Assembly: GCF_014297595.2 (NCBI RefSeq)
Contig: NZ_CP060414.2
Location: 1,488,001 to 1,552,000, forward strand
Direction: 5' to 3'
DNA from: Neisseria musculi
Lineage (GTDB): Bacteria; Pseudomonadota; Gammaproteobacteria; Burkholderiales; Neisseriaceae
Length of the DNA stretch: 64,000 nucleotides
The translations under genes and the position numbers were made by a program. Under the pieces are notes generated by a model that was not told where the DNA came from, ran no database searches, and was given only the letters and a program-made list of their open reading frames with translations. Positions 37,033 through 45,935 of this stretch are shown here, one piece after another. The first letter of the stretch is position 1. Each line of letters opens with the position of its first letter.

Positions 37033-38223
37033 TTAGCGGCGGTAGAGTGCCGCCATGGTTTGCGCCGCTTTCACACAGGTTTCCACATCTGCCACCAGCG
37101 CGATGCGCACATAGCCTGCACCCGGATTGCCGTGTCCGGTATCCCGCGCCAGAAAGCGGCCGGGCAACACTTGGACGGCGGCCTGCTGCCACAGCGTTTT
37201 GGTAAAGGCCAAATCGTCGCCGCCCGGCACTTTCAGCCAAATATAAAACGAAGCATCAGGCAGGCGCACATCAAAAGCGGTTTGCAGGATAGGCAGCACT
37301 TTGTCGAATTTTTCCTGATACAGGCGGCGGTTTTCGACAACGTGTGCTTCATCGTTCCAAGCAGCGGTGCTGGCGCGTTGGACGGGAATGCTCATGGCAC
37401 TGCCGTGATAGGTCCGGTAGAGCAAAAAGGCTTTGAGCAACCCGGCATCGCCCGCCACGAAGCCGGAACGCAGGCCGGGCACGTTGGAGCGTTTGGACAG
37501 GCTGGTAAACATCACGATGCCCTTGTTGCTGCGGCCGAGCTGCCGTGCGGCCTGCAAACCACCGATGGGCCGGTTGCCGCCGAAATAGATTTCAGAATAG
37601 CATTCGTCAGAAGCAATAACGAAACCGTAGCGCTCCTGCAGGGCGAAGAGTTCCGCCCAATCGCCAAGCTGCATCACGCTGCCGCTTGGGTTGCCGGGCG
37701 AACACACAAACACCAGCCTGGTGCGCTGCCAAACGGCTTGCGGCACCTGGCTCCAGTCGGGCAGAAAACGCGGGGCGCGGCAGTTGGCAAAATGAATTTC
37801 GCCGCCGCCGAGCAGGGCGGCGCCTTCGTAAATCTGATAAAACGGATTGGGGCAGACCACAGCGGGCTTGGGGCCGTCTGAAACATGCTCGAGCACCACT
37901 TGGGCAAAGGCAAACAGCGCTTCTCGGCTGCCGAGCACGGGCAGGATTTCGGTTTCGGGGTTGAGCTGCAGGCCGCCGTAGCGGCGTGCCGCCCAATCGG
38001 CACAGGCTTGGCGCAGCTCGGGCAGCCCGGCCGACAAAGGGTATTGTTCAAGCTCGGGCAGAGCGGCGGTGAGCGCATCGGTAATCACGACAGGCGCGGG
38101 GTGTTTGGGTTCGCCGATGTGCAGCGGCACGGGCACAACACCGGCGGGAGGATGAATGCCGGCCAGGGCTTCGCGCAAGCGGGCAAATGGGTAAGGTTGC
38201 AGGGTGTTAAGTAACGGATTCAT
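37033..38223 (-). CDS. dapC: Succinyldiaminopimelate aminotransferase
   Basis: PLP-dependent class I/II aminotransferase in lysine and meso-diaminopimelate synthesis. The 396-residue protein begins MNPLLNTLQPYPFARLREAL, as DapC proteins of beta-proteobacteria do. CSPGNPSGSVM near 174 and ASDECYSEIYF near 204 bind the cofactor, and the Schiff-base lysine is Lys244 in SLSKRSNVPGLRSGF. Other class I aminotransferases are possible in principle, but the N-terminus and the FASDECYSE-type motif favour DapC. One uptake sequence is inside the gene. It converges with ilvC. Confidence 0.9.
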   Translation of the reverse strand: MNPLLNTLQPYPFARLREALAGIHPPAGVVPVPLHIGEPKHPAPVVITDALTAALPELEQYPLSAGLPELRQACADWAARRYGGLQLNPETEILPVLGSREALFAFAQVVLEHVSDGPKPAVVCPNPFYQIYEGAALLGGGEIHFANCRAPRFLPDWSQVPQAVWQRTRLVFVCSPGNPSGSVMQLGDWAELFALQERYGFVIASDECYSEIYFGGNRPIGGLQAARQLGRSNKGIVMFTSLSKRSNVPGLRSGFVAGDAGLLKAFLLYRTYHGSAMSIPVQRASTAAWNDEAHVVENRRLYQEKFDKVLPILQTAFDVRLPDASFYIWLKVPGGDDLAFTKTLWQQAAVQVLPGRFLARDTGHGNPGAGYVRIALVADVETCVKAAQTMAALYRR

Positions 38224-38522
38224 AGCATGGGTTTGAACGGCATAATATTGAAAATAATGCGTATCTTAACATCAATCACGCAGGGTGTGCGGCTGCAAAA
38301 GCGCGGTTTCCACCGCCGTTGCCGGCGCATTACGGCTGCAATAAAGCCCTGCGGTCGGCTGCAGCGTTTGGGCGGTTAATCACGGCACAAACCGCGCAGA
38401 ACAAGATACCGAGCCTCAGGCACCACCGGCGCAATCCGCCTTCTCGGCTTGCCGAACCGGCCTCTTCCGGCTGCCAAAGAGATGCAGCGCTGTATCGCTG
38501 CTATCTTTGATGCACTGCATAT
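38224..38522. other. Gap between dapC and a small membrane protein gene
   Basis: 300 bp with no uptake sequence, no frame that looks coding and no clear hairpin. It must contain the dapC promoter at its left end. Confidence 0.4.
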
Positions 38523-38702
38523 CTACCTCACCGCGCCCGACACATACCACCCCAACACCGCCAGTGCCGCTGCCAGAAACACCCATGCACTGATTTGCAC
38601 GATTTCGTGCAGGGCGCGTTTCTGTTTACGGCCAAACAGGCGGTGCACCACCAAAGCAACCAGTGCAATCAAAAACACAATGCGTAAAATGCGGCCTATC
38701 AT
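38523..38702 (-). CDS. Small membrane protein of unknown function
   Basis: 59 residues from ATG 38702, which has GGAAAACGGAA upstream. Two hydrophobic segments (IGRILRIVFLIALVALVVHR and VFLAAALAVLGWYVSGAV) are joined by a basic stretch GRKQKRALHE, giving a hairpin with a cytoplasmic or periplasmic positive loop. I recognise no named family. The frame continues 41 codons further upstream, but that part contains a translated uptake sequence and is unlikely to be used. It diverges from metX. Confidence 0.6.
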   Translation of the reverse strand: MIGRILRIVFLIALVALVVHRLFGRKQKRALHEIVQISAWVFLAAALAVLGWYVSGAVR

Positions 38703-38830
38703 GATATTCCGTTTTCCTGCCAAACTTGCCGCAGCGGCCGTCTGAAAAATCCAGCCCCACCCTGCCGGGCTGTGTAAAAACAGTGGGCTACCCGCTGCGG
38801 CCATACACACACAAACCATAACCAAACCGC

Positions 38831-38836
38831 TATAAT
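38831..38836 (+). promoter_or_regulatory. Probable -10 element of metX
   Basis: A perfect TATAAT 30 bp before the metX start; no good -35 is visible 17 bp upstream. Confidence 0.5.
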
Positions 38837-38866
38837 AGCCGCTTTCCCAAACCAGCGCCTGCCGCC

Positions 38867-40009
38867 ATGACCGACAAAACCGATGTTTGGATTGTAACCC
38901 CGCAGAAAATCGCGTTTGAAACGCCGCTTGCCCTGCAAAACGGGCAAACCCTGCCGCGCTTCGATCTGATGGTCGAAACCTACGGCACGCTCAATGCAGA
39001 TAAATCCAACGCCGTATTGGTCTGCCACGCCCTTTCGGGCAACCACCACGTTGCCGGCCGCCACTCGCCCCACGACAAACACCCCGGCTGGTGGGACACC
39101 ATGGTCGGCCCCGGCAAGCCCATCGATACCGGCCGCTTTTTTGTGGTGGGGGTAAACAACCTCGGCGGCTGCCACGGCAGCACCGGCCCCTTGAGTACCA
39201 ACCCTGAAACCGGCGGAGAATACGGTGCCGATTTCCCCGTGGTAACGGTAAAAGACTGGGTACAGAGCCAGGCACGACTGGCCGATTATTTCGGCATCCG
39301 ACAATGGGCGGCGGTTGCAGGCGGCAGCTTGGGCGGAATGCAGGCCCTGCAATGGGCGGTAGACTTTCCCCGGCGCGTGCGCCATGCGCTGGTGATTGCC
39401 TCGGCTACCCGTCTTTCTGCCCAAAATATCGCCTTCAACGACATCGCCCGCCAAGCCATCATCACCGACCCCGATTTCCACAACGGCCACTACCGCCGCC
39501 ACGGCACCATTCCCCGCCGCGGCCTGCGCATTGCCCGCATGATGGGGCACATCACCTATCTGGCCGAACAAAGCCTGGGCAGAAAATTCGGCCGCAACAT
39601 GCACGCCGAAGGCTATCGATACAGCTACGATGTTGAATTCGAAGTCGAATCCTACCTGCGCTATCAGGGCGACAAATTTGCCGAGCGCTTCGATGCCAAC
39701 ACCTATCTGCGCATGACCAAAGCGTTGGACTATTTCGCCCCCGCCGCCGAGTTCGGCAACGATTTGACCGCCGCCCTCAAAACCGTGCAGGCCAAATTTT
39801 TCGTGGCCGGCTTCAGCAGCGACTGGCGTTTTGCCCCCGCCCGCTCGCGCGCGCTGGTGAAACATTTGGTGAAGGCCGGCAAAAACGTGCAGTATATCGA
39901 AATAGAATCGCACCACGGCCACGATGCCTTTCTGATGGCAGACGAGCCTTATCTTTGCGCCGTGCGCACCTATATGGACAACATAGCCCGGGAGTGCTGC
40001 CGTGATTGA
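38867..40009 (+). CDS. metX: Homoserine O-acyltransferase (MetX family)
   Basis: First committed step of methionine synthesis: acylates homoserine. The 380-residue alpha/beta hydrolase has the nucleophile elbow GGSLGG (Ser154), the oxyanion region [12 protein letters not shown] near 97-108, the catalytic Asp in [11 protein letters not shown] and His in [10 protein letters not shown]. Some MetX-fold enzymes use succinyl-CoA instead of acetyl-CoA; sequence inspection here does not settle which. It overlaps metW by eight bases, so the two genes are translationally coupled. Confidence 0.93.
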   Translation: MTDKTDVWIVTPQKIAFETPLALQNGQTLPRFDLMVETYGTLNADKSNAVLVCHALSGNHHVAGRHSPHDKHPGWWDTMVGPGKPIDTGRFFVVGVNNLGGCHGSTGPLSTNPETGGEYGADFPVVTVKDWVQSQARLADYFGIRQWAAVAGGSLGGMQALQWAVDFPRRVRHALVIASATRLSAQNIAFNDIARQAIITDPDFHNGHYRRHGTIPRRGLRIARMMGHITYLAEQSLGRKFGRNMHAEGYRYSYDVEFEVESYLRYQGDKFAERFDANTYLRMTKALDYFAPAAEFGNDLTAALKTVQAKFFVAGFSSDWRFAPARSRALVKHLVKAGKNVQYIEIESHHGHDAFLMADEPYLCAVRTYMDNIARECCRD

Positions 40010-40586
40010 ACTGCGCGATGATCTGCAATTGATTTACGACTGGATTCCCGCCGGCAGCCGCGTGCTGGATTTGGGCTGCGGCAGCGGCGAGCTGCTTTCT
40101 GCGCTGATGCGGCAGAAAAACTGCACCGGCTACGGCGTGGAAATCGACACCGAAGGCGTGATTGCCTCGATGTCGCGCGGCATCAACGTGATACAGGCCG
40201 ATTTGGAGCAGGGGTTGCGCGATTTCGACAGCGGCAGCTTCGATGTTTTGGTACTGAGCCAAACCATACAGGCCATGCAGAACACCGAAACCATCCTGCA
40301 AGACCTCACCCGCGTGGCCCGGCAGGCCATCGTGTCGTTTCCCAATTTCGGCTACTGGAAAAACCGCCTGCAAATCGGCCTATCCGGGCATATGCCGGTG
40401 AGCGAACGCATGCCCTACCAATGGTATAACACGCCCAATATCCACTGGTGTACGCTGCACGATTTCGACCGCCTGTGCGCCAAAAACCATATCCGCGTGC
40501 TCGAGCGCACGGTGATGACCGCCGGCAGGCGCATCAATATCCTGCCCAACCTGCTCGGCAGCCTGGCGTTTTACCGGGTGAGTTAG
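40002..40586 (+). CDS. metW: Methionine biosynthesis protein MetW
   Basis: 194-residue SAM-binding protein of the MetW family. The SAM loop [14 protein letters not shown] is near residue 24, and [33 protein letters not shown] and the C-terminal [12 protein letters not shown] are family marks. MetW is always paired with metX in this group and is needed for its activity in some bacteria. The start GTG/ATG region lies inside metX; ribosomes probably reinitiate. An uptake-sequence terminator follows. Confidence 0.92.
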   Translation: MIELRDDLQLIYDWIPAGSRVLDLGCGSGELLSALMRQKNCTGYGVEIDTEGVIASMSRGINVIQADLEQGLRDFDSGSFDVLVLSQTIQAMQNTETILQDLTRVARQAIVSFPNFGYWKNRLQIGLSGHMPVSERMPYQWYNTPNIHWCTLHDFDRLCAKNHIRVLERTVMTAGRRINILPNLLGSLAFYRVS

Positions 40587-40608
40587 TTTATGACAAACAA
40601 TCAAACAG

Positions 40609-40636
40609 AGGCCGTCTGAAACATTTCAGACGGCCT
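40609..40636. terminator. Uptake-sequence hairpin after metW
   Basis: AGGCCGTCTGAA, four bases, TTCAGACGGCCT, 22 bp after the metW stop and on the 3' side of convergent crcB as well. Confidence 0.7.
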
Positions 40637-40834
40637 GAAGTGTATTTATCACAGTATGAAACCTTTGCCCCCAGATGTGGATGCAGTTCAAGGCGCAGCA
40701 GCGCAGCGGGCGCAAACATATCAGACAGACAGGCAGGCGAGCGGACAGTACCCCAAAGGGCAGAAACGCACAACACAGAAATGCGCCGCAGATGGGAGCA
40801 GGTGCAAAGGCCCCGGCATGGCTGCGTTCCGTTT

Positions 40835-41212
40835 TCAGCGGAATAACTGCACCGTTGCCAAGCCCAAAGCGGCCAGCAGCAGCGAGCCGAGCAAATGCAG
40901 CAAAACCACTGCCAGCACAGCACCCCACCGCTGCGCTTGCAACATACCGATAATTTCCAGCGAAAACCCAGAAAAAGTAGTGAGACTGCCGAGAAAACCG
41001 GTGATCAGCAGCAAACGCCAATTGGGGCTGAGCGCAGGGAAACAGTCCAGCAATGCGGCAATCAGGCCGATTAAATAAGCACCCGTCCAGTTTGCCGCCA
41101 GCGTGCCGAACGCAAACCACGAAGCCGTGCCCGCAAACCATAGGCCGAACGCGTAGCGCAGCAATGTGCCGAATGCGGTGCCTGCAACGATGGCGGAAAA
41201 ATTGGCAAACAT
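40835..41212 (-). CDS. crcB: Fluoride ion channel FluC/CrcB
   Basis: 125-residue Fluc fluoride exporter with four membrane helices. Family motifs are GTLLRYAFG near 15, the NWTGAYLIG segment near 41, and GFLGSLTTFSGFSLE near 72-86, which carries the sodium site and the phenylalanines of the fluoride path. Proteins of this type form antiparallel dimers. I saw no fluoride riboswitch in the 100 bp upstream. The gene is alone; the 200 bp beyond its stop up to metW hold no gene. Confidence 0.92.
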   Translation of the reverse strand: MFANFSAIVAGTAFGTLLRYAFGLWFAGTASWFAFGTLAANWTGAYLIGLIAALLDCFPALSPNWRLLLITGFLGSLTTFSGFSLEIIGMLQAQRWGAVLAVVLLHLLGSLLLAALGLATVQLFR

Positions 41213-41681
41213 GGTGCTATCCTGTCAAACCGAAAAGGCGGCCGGTGCCGGAAAAGGTTTTCAGACGGCCTGAAATCTTGGCAAAACTCATTAAAGCCGT
41301 CTGAGATGTTGGATTCCGTCATGCTCGGGCTTGATCCGATAATCCAGCATTTGCATTCAGGCGGAAGGTGGATATTTCAGAAGTATCCGGCACCGGATTG
41401 CCGGGTCAAGCCCGGCAATGGCGGGCTGTGCTACCGGAAACCGTGTATCCGCATAAGTTTTCAGATGGCCGGAAGCCAGTGCCGCAAAGGTTTTGGTCTG
41501 AAACCTTTACAGTGGATTCAATTAATTTTCAGTAGTAAGGCAACAAGCCGCAGCAACGTTGTAATGGAGTAAGCAGATTCACTATAGCAGGCCGTTTAGG
41601 CCGTCTGAACATTATACTCGGATCAAGCCCGGGGGTATGGCGGGAAGCCGACAACCGGCTATCCGGCAAAAGCTACGGCAT
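41213..41681. other. Repeat mosaic between crcB and purE
   Basis: No gene. Uptake sequences occur at 41260 and 41597. CGGGCTTGATCCG-type sequences occur at 41327, 41397 and 41625. A short repeat (41514-41586) begins CAGTGGATTC and ends GATTCACTATAG, resembling ends of the 155-bp family or of known Neisseria intergenic repeats. Confidence 0.5.
41397..41419. repeat. Perfect inverted repeat of the CGGGCTTGA type
   Basis: ATTGCCGGG, TCAAG, CCCGGCAAT. Related to 31110-31132. Confidence 0.6.
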
Positions 41682-42170
41682 TTATTCCGCTGCAGGCAGC
41701 TCCATCGCCAGCACGGCGGCCTGCTGACGGCGGCGGAAGGCTTCGAGTTGTTCGGCCAGCCCGGGGCTTTCGTTGGCCAGCATGGCCACGGCAAACAAAG
41801 CTGCGTTGGCAGCACCGGCCCCACCGATGGCAAACGTGGCCACAGGAATGCCTTTGGGCATCTGCACGATAGACAGCAACGAATCTTTTCCGCTCAGATA
41901 TCTGCCCGGCACGGGCACACCCAACACCGGCACGGTGGTTTTGGCCGCCACCATGCCGGGCAGATGGGCTGCTCCGCCCGCGCCGGCAATAATGGCTTTG
42001 ATGCCGCGCGCACGCGCGTTTTCGGCGTATTCAAACATTAAATCGGGAGTGCGGTGCGCGGAAACCACGCGGGCTTCATAAGCTACGCCGAACGCTTCCA
42101 AAATCTTTGCGGCCTGCTGCATCACCGGCCAGTCGCTGCTGCTGCCCATGATAATGCCGATTTGAATCAT
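41682..42170 (-). CDS. purE: N5-carboxyaminoimidazole ribonucleotide mutase
   Basis: Class I PurE of purine synthesis, shifting the carboxyl group of N5-CAIR to CAIR. The 162-residue protein has [20 protein letters not shown] near 9-28 and the active-site stretch [20 protein letters not shown] near 38-57, then [17 protein letters not shown] and [20 protein letters not shown]. The length is right for the class. purK is not in the window. Start ATG 42170 is preceded by AAGGAGC. Confidence 0.96.
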   Translation of the reverse strand: MIQIGIIMGSSSDWPVMQQAAKILEAFGVAYEARVVSAHRTPDLMFEYAENARARGIKAIIAGAGGAAHLPGMVAAKTTVPVLGVPVPGRYLSGKDSLLSIVQMPKGIPVATFAIGGAGAANAALFAVAMLANESPGLAEQLEAFRRRQQAAVLAMELPAAE

Positions 42171-42574
42171 TGCTGCTCCTTAAAATAGGGTTGGGGGGAC
42201 GGGAAACCGCTGTCTGTGTCCGGCGGCGTCCAAGGCGCAACGGCAGCAGAACCGGCTTCATTTTTGCTGCGCCGCTGCCGCGCCCTGCCCCGCTGCTTTA
42301 TGGTTTGTTTATGGTTTGCGGCCGATTACCCTGAGTCGGAAAACGGGCAGCCCATTATACACAAGGGCATGCCCCGAAGCGGGATTACAGCCGTCTGAAA
42401 AAGCTTTCAGACGGCCTGAGATCTTTGCAAAAATACCTTTAATAATGCCGTCTGAAATGCTTAAATCCGTTATTCCCGCCTACACGGGGGAGCGCACAGC
42501 GGACGTGCAAAGCTCATGACGATTATTGAATATTTCAGACGGCCTGAATGAGTTTTGGCAAAGGTTTCGGCCTG
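42171..42574. other. Gap between purE and a lipoprotein gene
   Basis: 404 bp without a gene. It has an uptake-sequence hairpin (42390-42417), further uptake sequences at 42447 (AT type) and 42536, and a dRS3-like site at 42472-42491 (ATTCCC, eight bases, GGGGGA). The stretch 42225-42300 resembles degenerate middle parts of the 155-bp repeat. Confidence 0.5.
42390..42417. terminator. Uptake-sequence hairpin in the purE upstream gap
   Basis: AGCCGTCTGAAAAAGCTTTC followed by AGACGGCCT; the stem pairs GCCGTCTGAAA with TTTCAGACGGC. It lies far from the next stop (42575), so its use as a terminator is uncertain. Confidence 0.5.
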
Positions 42575-43234
42575 TCAGCGTTTTTTCAATTCGGCATAAG
42601 CGCGCTTGGCCGCCGGGCTGTCGGGATAGGTTTGAATCAGTTTGCGCCAAGTGTCGCGGGCGATGTCCTGCTGCTGCATACGGTATTGGCACGAGCCGAC
42701 ACCGAACAGGGCTTCAGATGCCTGGGGGTTGTTGCGGAAACGTTTGGCAAAGCGGTTGCCGATATTGATCACCGATTCGCAGTTACCCATGCGCTGGTGG
42801 CTTTGCAGCAGCAGATACATTTGCTCGCGGGCATCATCGCTGCCGTTGCCGCCGCTGTCGGCACCGCGCAACAGCGCAATGGCGGCGGCGTAATTGCCGC
42901 TGCGGTATTGCCTGAGGGCATGGTCGTATCCGCCGGCAACGGGGCGGGCGGAGTCTGCCGGGGCGGCTGCACCGCTGCCGCTGCGTGCGGCCGTGCGGGC
43001 GGCAGGGCGGCGTTCCAATTGACGCACACGGGTTTGCAGGCTTTCTATCTGCTGCTCCAAACGGGCCGTCTGAATGCCCAGTTTATGGATTTGCGCCTGC
43101 ATATCGGGTTCGGGATAGGGAATACGCGCTTGGGGCGGACGACTTTGGGTTGCCGGAGCCGGAGAAGCGGCCATATCGGCGCAGGCATTGAGCAGAAAAA
43201 CGCAAAACAGCAGGGCGGGAAATTTGGAAGGCAT
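42575..43234 (-). CDS. CpoB/YbgF-like periplasmic lipoprotein with TPR
   Basis: 219 residues. A lipoprotein signal MPSKFPALLFCVFLLNAC with the lipid Cys at 18 is followed by a proline-rich spacer, a coiled coil (QIHKLGIQTARLEQQIESL) and then TPR-type repeats (YDHALRQYRSGNYAAAIALL, EALFGVGSCQYRMQQQDIA, AYAELKK at the end). This order resembles CpoB (YbgF), which couples outer-membrane constriction and peptidoglycan synthesis with Tol-Pal, but no tol genes are here. The lipid anchor is unusual for CpoB. An uptake sequence is inside the gene near 43065. Confidence 0.7.
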   Translation of the reverse strand: MPSKFPALLFCVFLLNACADMAASPAPATQSRPPQARIPYPEPDMQAQIHKLGIQTARLEQQIESLQTRVRQLERRPAARTAARSGSGAAAPADSARPVAGGYDHALRQYRSGNYAAAIALLRGADSGGNGSDDAREQMYLLLQSHQRMGNCESVINIGNRFAKRFRNNPQASEALFGVGSCQYRMQQQDIARDTWRKLIQTYPDSPAAKRAYAELKKR

Positions 43235-43247
43235 GATGTTCTCACGG

Positions 43248-43916
43248 TTATTTTTTCAACAACAGGGTAAGGCCGTCGCCCACGGGCAGCGTGATGGGAA
43301 TAATGCGGTTATCGTGCGGCAGGTTGCGGTTGAATGCCTGTAAAACGGCATGGGCATCGGGGCTGTCGGCGGTAGCAGGCTGCAGCACGCGTGAACCGAG
43401 CAATACATTGTCGATAGCGATGATGCCGCCGCTGCGCACCAGTTGCAGACAACGCTCGTAATATTGCGGGGTGGGCGGTTTGTCGGCATCAATCAAGGCG
43501 ATGTCGTAGCTGCCGCTGCGGCCTGCGGCGATTAAATCATCGAGCGTGAGCAGCGCGGGTTGCAGGTGCAGGGTGATTTTGTGCGCCACGCCTGCGGCCT
43601 GCCAAGTTTCGCGGGCGGTGTCGGTGAAAGTAACGTTGATGTCGCAGGCGGTAACGGTGCCTTCGGGCGGCAGCACCAAAGCCATAGCGGTGCTGCTGTA
43701 GCCGGTAAACACGCCCACTTCGAGATAATGTTCGGCGCGAATCAGCCGCGCCAGCCATGTGAGCAGCGCGGCCTGCTCGGGCGCAACGGCCATTTTGCCC
43801 AAGCGGTGTCCGGACATACGGCGGCGCAGGGCGGCCAAAACGGGCGGCTCGGGCTCGCCGATGCTGTTCAGATAGCCGGCAAGCTGCGGGGAAATATGGT
43901 GTTTGTGGGTTGACAT
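43248..43916 (-). CDS. SAM-dependent O-methyltransferase (caffeoyl-CoA type)
   Basis: 222 residues from ATG 43916 (M-S-T-H-K-H-H-I-S-P-Q). It has the class I O-methyltransferase 3 fold: EVGVFTGYSSTAMAL binds SAM, TACDINVTF is the acidic strand, IALIDADKPPTPQYYERC carries the metal-binding aspartate, and IAIDNVLLGSRV follows. Bacterial members methylate catechol-like small molecules; the native substrate is not known. The frame is open upstream to 44024 but overlaps the DUF3460 gene and lacks similarity. It is 13 bp before the lipoprotein gene, so they may be cotranscribed. Confidence 0.85.
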   Translation of the reverse strand: MSTHKHHISPQLAGYLNSIGEPEPPVLAALRRRMSGHRLGKMAVAPEQAALLTWLARLIRAEHYLEVGVFTGYSSTAMALVLPPEGTVTACDINVTFTDTARETWQAAGVAHKITLHLQPALLTLDDLIAAGRSGSYDIALIDADKPPTPQYYERCLQLVRSGGIIAIDNVLLGSRVLQPATADSPDAHAVLQAFNRNLPHDNRIIPITLPVGDGLTLLLKK

Positions 43917-43941
43917 GGCTGCAAAGGCCGCCTGAACGGCA

Positions 43942-44127
43942 TCAGTCGGGCTGGTAGGCGTAGGGCTTTTTCGGCAGTTTGGCCGCTTCATAGCCCGCCT
44001 GTTCTTCGGGGTTGAGTTCCACATCCCACAAAAGGGCGCGGTTTTTCAGGCGTTGCTGAGCCTCTTGCGGGTGTTTTTCGATGTAGTCGTTAAGAAAACG
44101 GGTGGCCTCGGATTGGTAGTGATACAT
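43942..44127 (-). CDS. DUF3460 family small protein
   Basis: 61 residues from ATG 44127: MYHYQSEATRFLNDYIEKHP, then QRLKNRALLWDVELNPEEQA and the C-terminal KKPYAYQPD. This matches the small DUF3460 family found in beta-proteobacteria; no function is known. The N-terminal aromatic stretch and the KKPYAYQPD tail are the most constant parts. It is 25 bp upstream of the methyltransferase gene on the same strand. Confidence 0.82.
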   Translation of the reverse strand: MYHYQSEATRFLNDYIEKHPQEAQQRLKNRALLWDVELNPEEQAGYEAAKLPKKPYAYQPD

Positions 44128-44344
44128 GGGGTGTTCTCTTTCGGTTTGATGCATTTATGTTGCTCAATACGCGCAATTATAGCCGAAAAAACGGCATATG
44201 CGGCGCAGTGATGGGGTATAATGCGCCGTTTTGCCGGCAGTGCGGCGGATTTGGCAGACAAGCCTGCCTGTCGGGTAACGCAGGCCGTCTGAAACCTTTT
44301 GCAGCAAGGTTTGCATTCAGGTTTTTCTGCAAAGGTTTCGGGTG

Positions 44345-44520
44345 TCGGAAAAGCCGGGGTGTTGCGCTTTCCATGCGCAAACGGCGTGTGTTTTGCCGCA
44401 ATCACGGCTTCGTGATTTTTTGGGTATACTCAAAAAACATGCGGCTCCGCCGTGCCTTTCGGCATCACTCTCTCCGAAAATCCCAAAACGGGCGTTCGGA
44501 TAAAAGTGATAAAGTGTAAA
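44345..44520 (-). repeat. Copy 1 of a paired ~180-bp intergenic sequence with an 11-codon frame
   Basis: Aligns over its whole length with 54491-54672. Shared blocks are GTTTACACTTT, CATTTTGGG-like, ATGCC(G/T)AAAGGCAC and TTTTTTGAG followed by a hairpin-rich stretch. The hairpin AATCACGGCTTCGTGATTTT lies within. Read on the minus strand. Confidence 0.6.
44430..44465 (-). CDS. Possible 11-residue peptide MPKGTAEPHVF
   Basis: ATG 44465 is preceded by GGAGAGAG at proper spacing and the frame ends TGA at 44432-44430. The same 11-codon frame with the same MPKGT start occurs in the second repeat copy. It may be a leader peptide, a small protein or chance conservation within a structured repeat. 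Confidence 0.3.
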   Translation of the reverse strand: MPKGTAEPHVF

Positions 44521-44588
44521 CAACACTAGAATTTTCTACATTTCAGGCATTTCAGACGGCCCGGTATTTGTTTTATGGTTGGATCAAT

Positions 44589-45935
44589 ATGTTGAAAAAA
44601 TGGCTGCGCAAAGTGCTGCCCGGCAAATCGGGCAGGCTGCGTGCGCACAAAGAAACGGTTGCATTTGCCGAACACCGAATCAGCGCCGATATGCTCAGCT
44701 TCGCCGCCGAAAAAGTGGTGCGCCGCCTGCACAACGAAGGTTTCGAAGCCTATGTGGTGGGCGGTGCGGTGCGCGATCTGCTGCTGGGCATCGAGCCGAA
44801 AGATTTCGATGTGGCCACCGATGCCACGCCCGAGCAGGTGCGTAAAATATTCCGCCGCAGCCGCATCATCGGCCGGCGTTTCCAGATCGTGCACGTGATG
44901 GTGGGGCCGGAAACCATCGAAGTTACCACATTCCGCGGCGGCGGCAAGGTGCAGCACAACGAACACGGCCGTATCATGAAAGACAACACCTACGGCAGCA
45001 TGGAAGAAGATGCCGTGCGCCGCGATTTCACCTGCAATGCGCTGTATTACGACCCGATACGCCAACAGATCATCGATTTCCATCACGGCGTGGCCGACAT
45101 CCGCGCGCGCAGGCTGGTGATGATCGGCGACCCGGGCTCGCGCTATCAGGAAGACCCCGTGCGCGTGTTGCGCGCCGTGCGCCTGTCGGCCAAGCTCGGC
45201 TTTGAAGTAGAGCGGGAAACCGCCGCTCCGATTGCCGAGCATGCCGGCCGTCTGAAACAGGAGCCGGCGGCGCGCCTGTTTGACGAAATCATGAAGCTGC
45301 TGTTTTCCGGCCACGCCCTGCAATGCCTGGCACAATTCGAGCGTTTGGGCGTGGCGGCCGGCATCCACCCGATTCTCACCGCCCTGCAACAGGCGGGAAA
45401 AAACGGGCAGGGCATGATTACGCACGCCCTGCGCAACACCGATGAGCGCTTGCTCGCCGGCAAATCGGTGTCGGTAGGTTTCGTGCTGGCCGCCGTGATG
45501 TGGCCGCAGCTCGAAAGCTGTTGGCAACGCAATCTCGCCGCCGGCCAAAAGCCTGCACCCGCGCTCACCCAAGCCGTTAATGAGCTGCGCGACATCGGAA
45601 AAGGCTGGGGTGTGCCGCAGCGGTTTTCCGCCACCATGCGCGAAATCTGGCAGCTTCAGCCGCAATTTGCCAACCGTCGCGGCGCACGCCCGCACCGCCT
45701 GATTGCCCACCCGCGCTTTCGCGCTGCCTACGATTTTCTGCTGCTGCGCGCCGAAACCGGCAGTGCCGACCCCGGGCTGGCGCAATGGTGGACGGCCTTC
45801 CAACACGCCGGTGATGAAACCCGCCTGCTGATGAGTGCAGGGCAGGAAAAGGAAAACGGCGGCGCAGGCGGAGAAAAACGCAAACGCCGCCGCAGGCCGC
45901 GCAAAAAGAAAGAAGGAAGCAGCCATGCCGTCTGA
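44589..45935 (+). CDS. pcnB: Poly(A) polymerase
   Basis: Adds 3' poly(A) tails that speed RNA decay. From ATG 44589 the protein is 448 residues. The nucleotidyltransferase head is clear: AYVVGGAVRDLLLG near 56, KDFDVATDATPEQV with the catalytic aspartates near 72-74, RDFTCNALYYDP near 142, and the RRAVRLSAKLGF-type helix. The C-terminus is very basic (GGEKRKRRRRPRKKKEGSS), as in PcnB rather than CCA-adding enzymes. A TTG at 44568 could extend it by seven residues. The end overlaps the glutaredoxin-like gene by 11 bases. Confidence 0.93.
   Translation: MLKKWLRKVLPGKSGRLRAHKETVAFAEHRISADMLSFAAEKVVRRLHNEGFEAYVVGGAVRDLLLGIEPKDFDVATDATPEQVRKIFRRSRIIGRRFQIVHVMVGPETIEVTTFRGGGKVQHNEHGRIMKDNTYGSMEEDAVRRDFTCNALYYDPIRQQIIDFHHGVADIRARRLVMIGDPGSRYQEDPVRVLRAVRLSAKLGFEVERETAAPIAEHAGRLKQEPAARLFDEIMKLLFSGHALQCLAQFERLGVAAGIHPILTALQQAGKNGQGMITHALRNTDERLLAGKSVSVGFVLAAVMWPQLESCWQRNLAAGQKPAPALTQAVNELRDIGKGWGVPQRFSATMREIWQLQPQFANRRGARPHRLIAHPRFRAAYDFLLLRAETGSADPGLAQWWTAFQHAGDETRLLMSAGQEKENGGAGGEKRKRRRRPRKKKEGSSHAV

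Larger units (their letters stand above)
44128..44588. other. Gap between DUF3460 and pcnB
   Basis: No established gene. Uptake sequences occur at 44282 and 44549. Most of its right half (44345-44520) is a repeat shared with 54491-54672, described separately. Confidence 0.5.

Noticed and set aside
38699-39922. 407-codon minus-strand frame
   Set aside because: Antisense to metX and metW; glycine/alanine/valine-rich translation typical of shadow frames in GC-rich DNA.
40640-40834. CRISPR or tandem array suspected between metW and crcB because of GCAGGCGAGCGG-like runs
   Set aside because: No regular spacing and no exact repeats longer than a few bases.
41213-41310. Fluoride riboswitch upstream of crcB
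   Set aside because: The region is taken up by an uptake sequence and repeat; the conserved riboswitch core could not be found.
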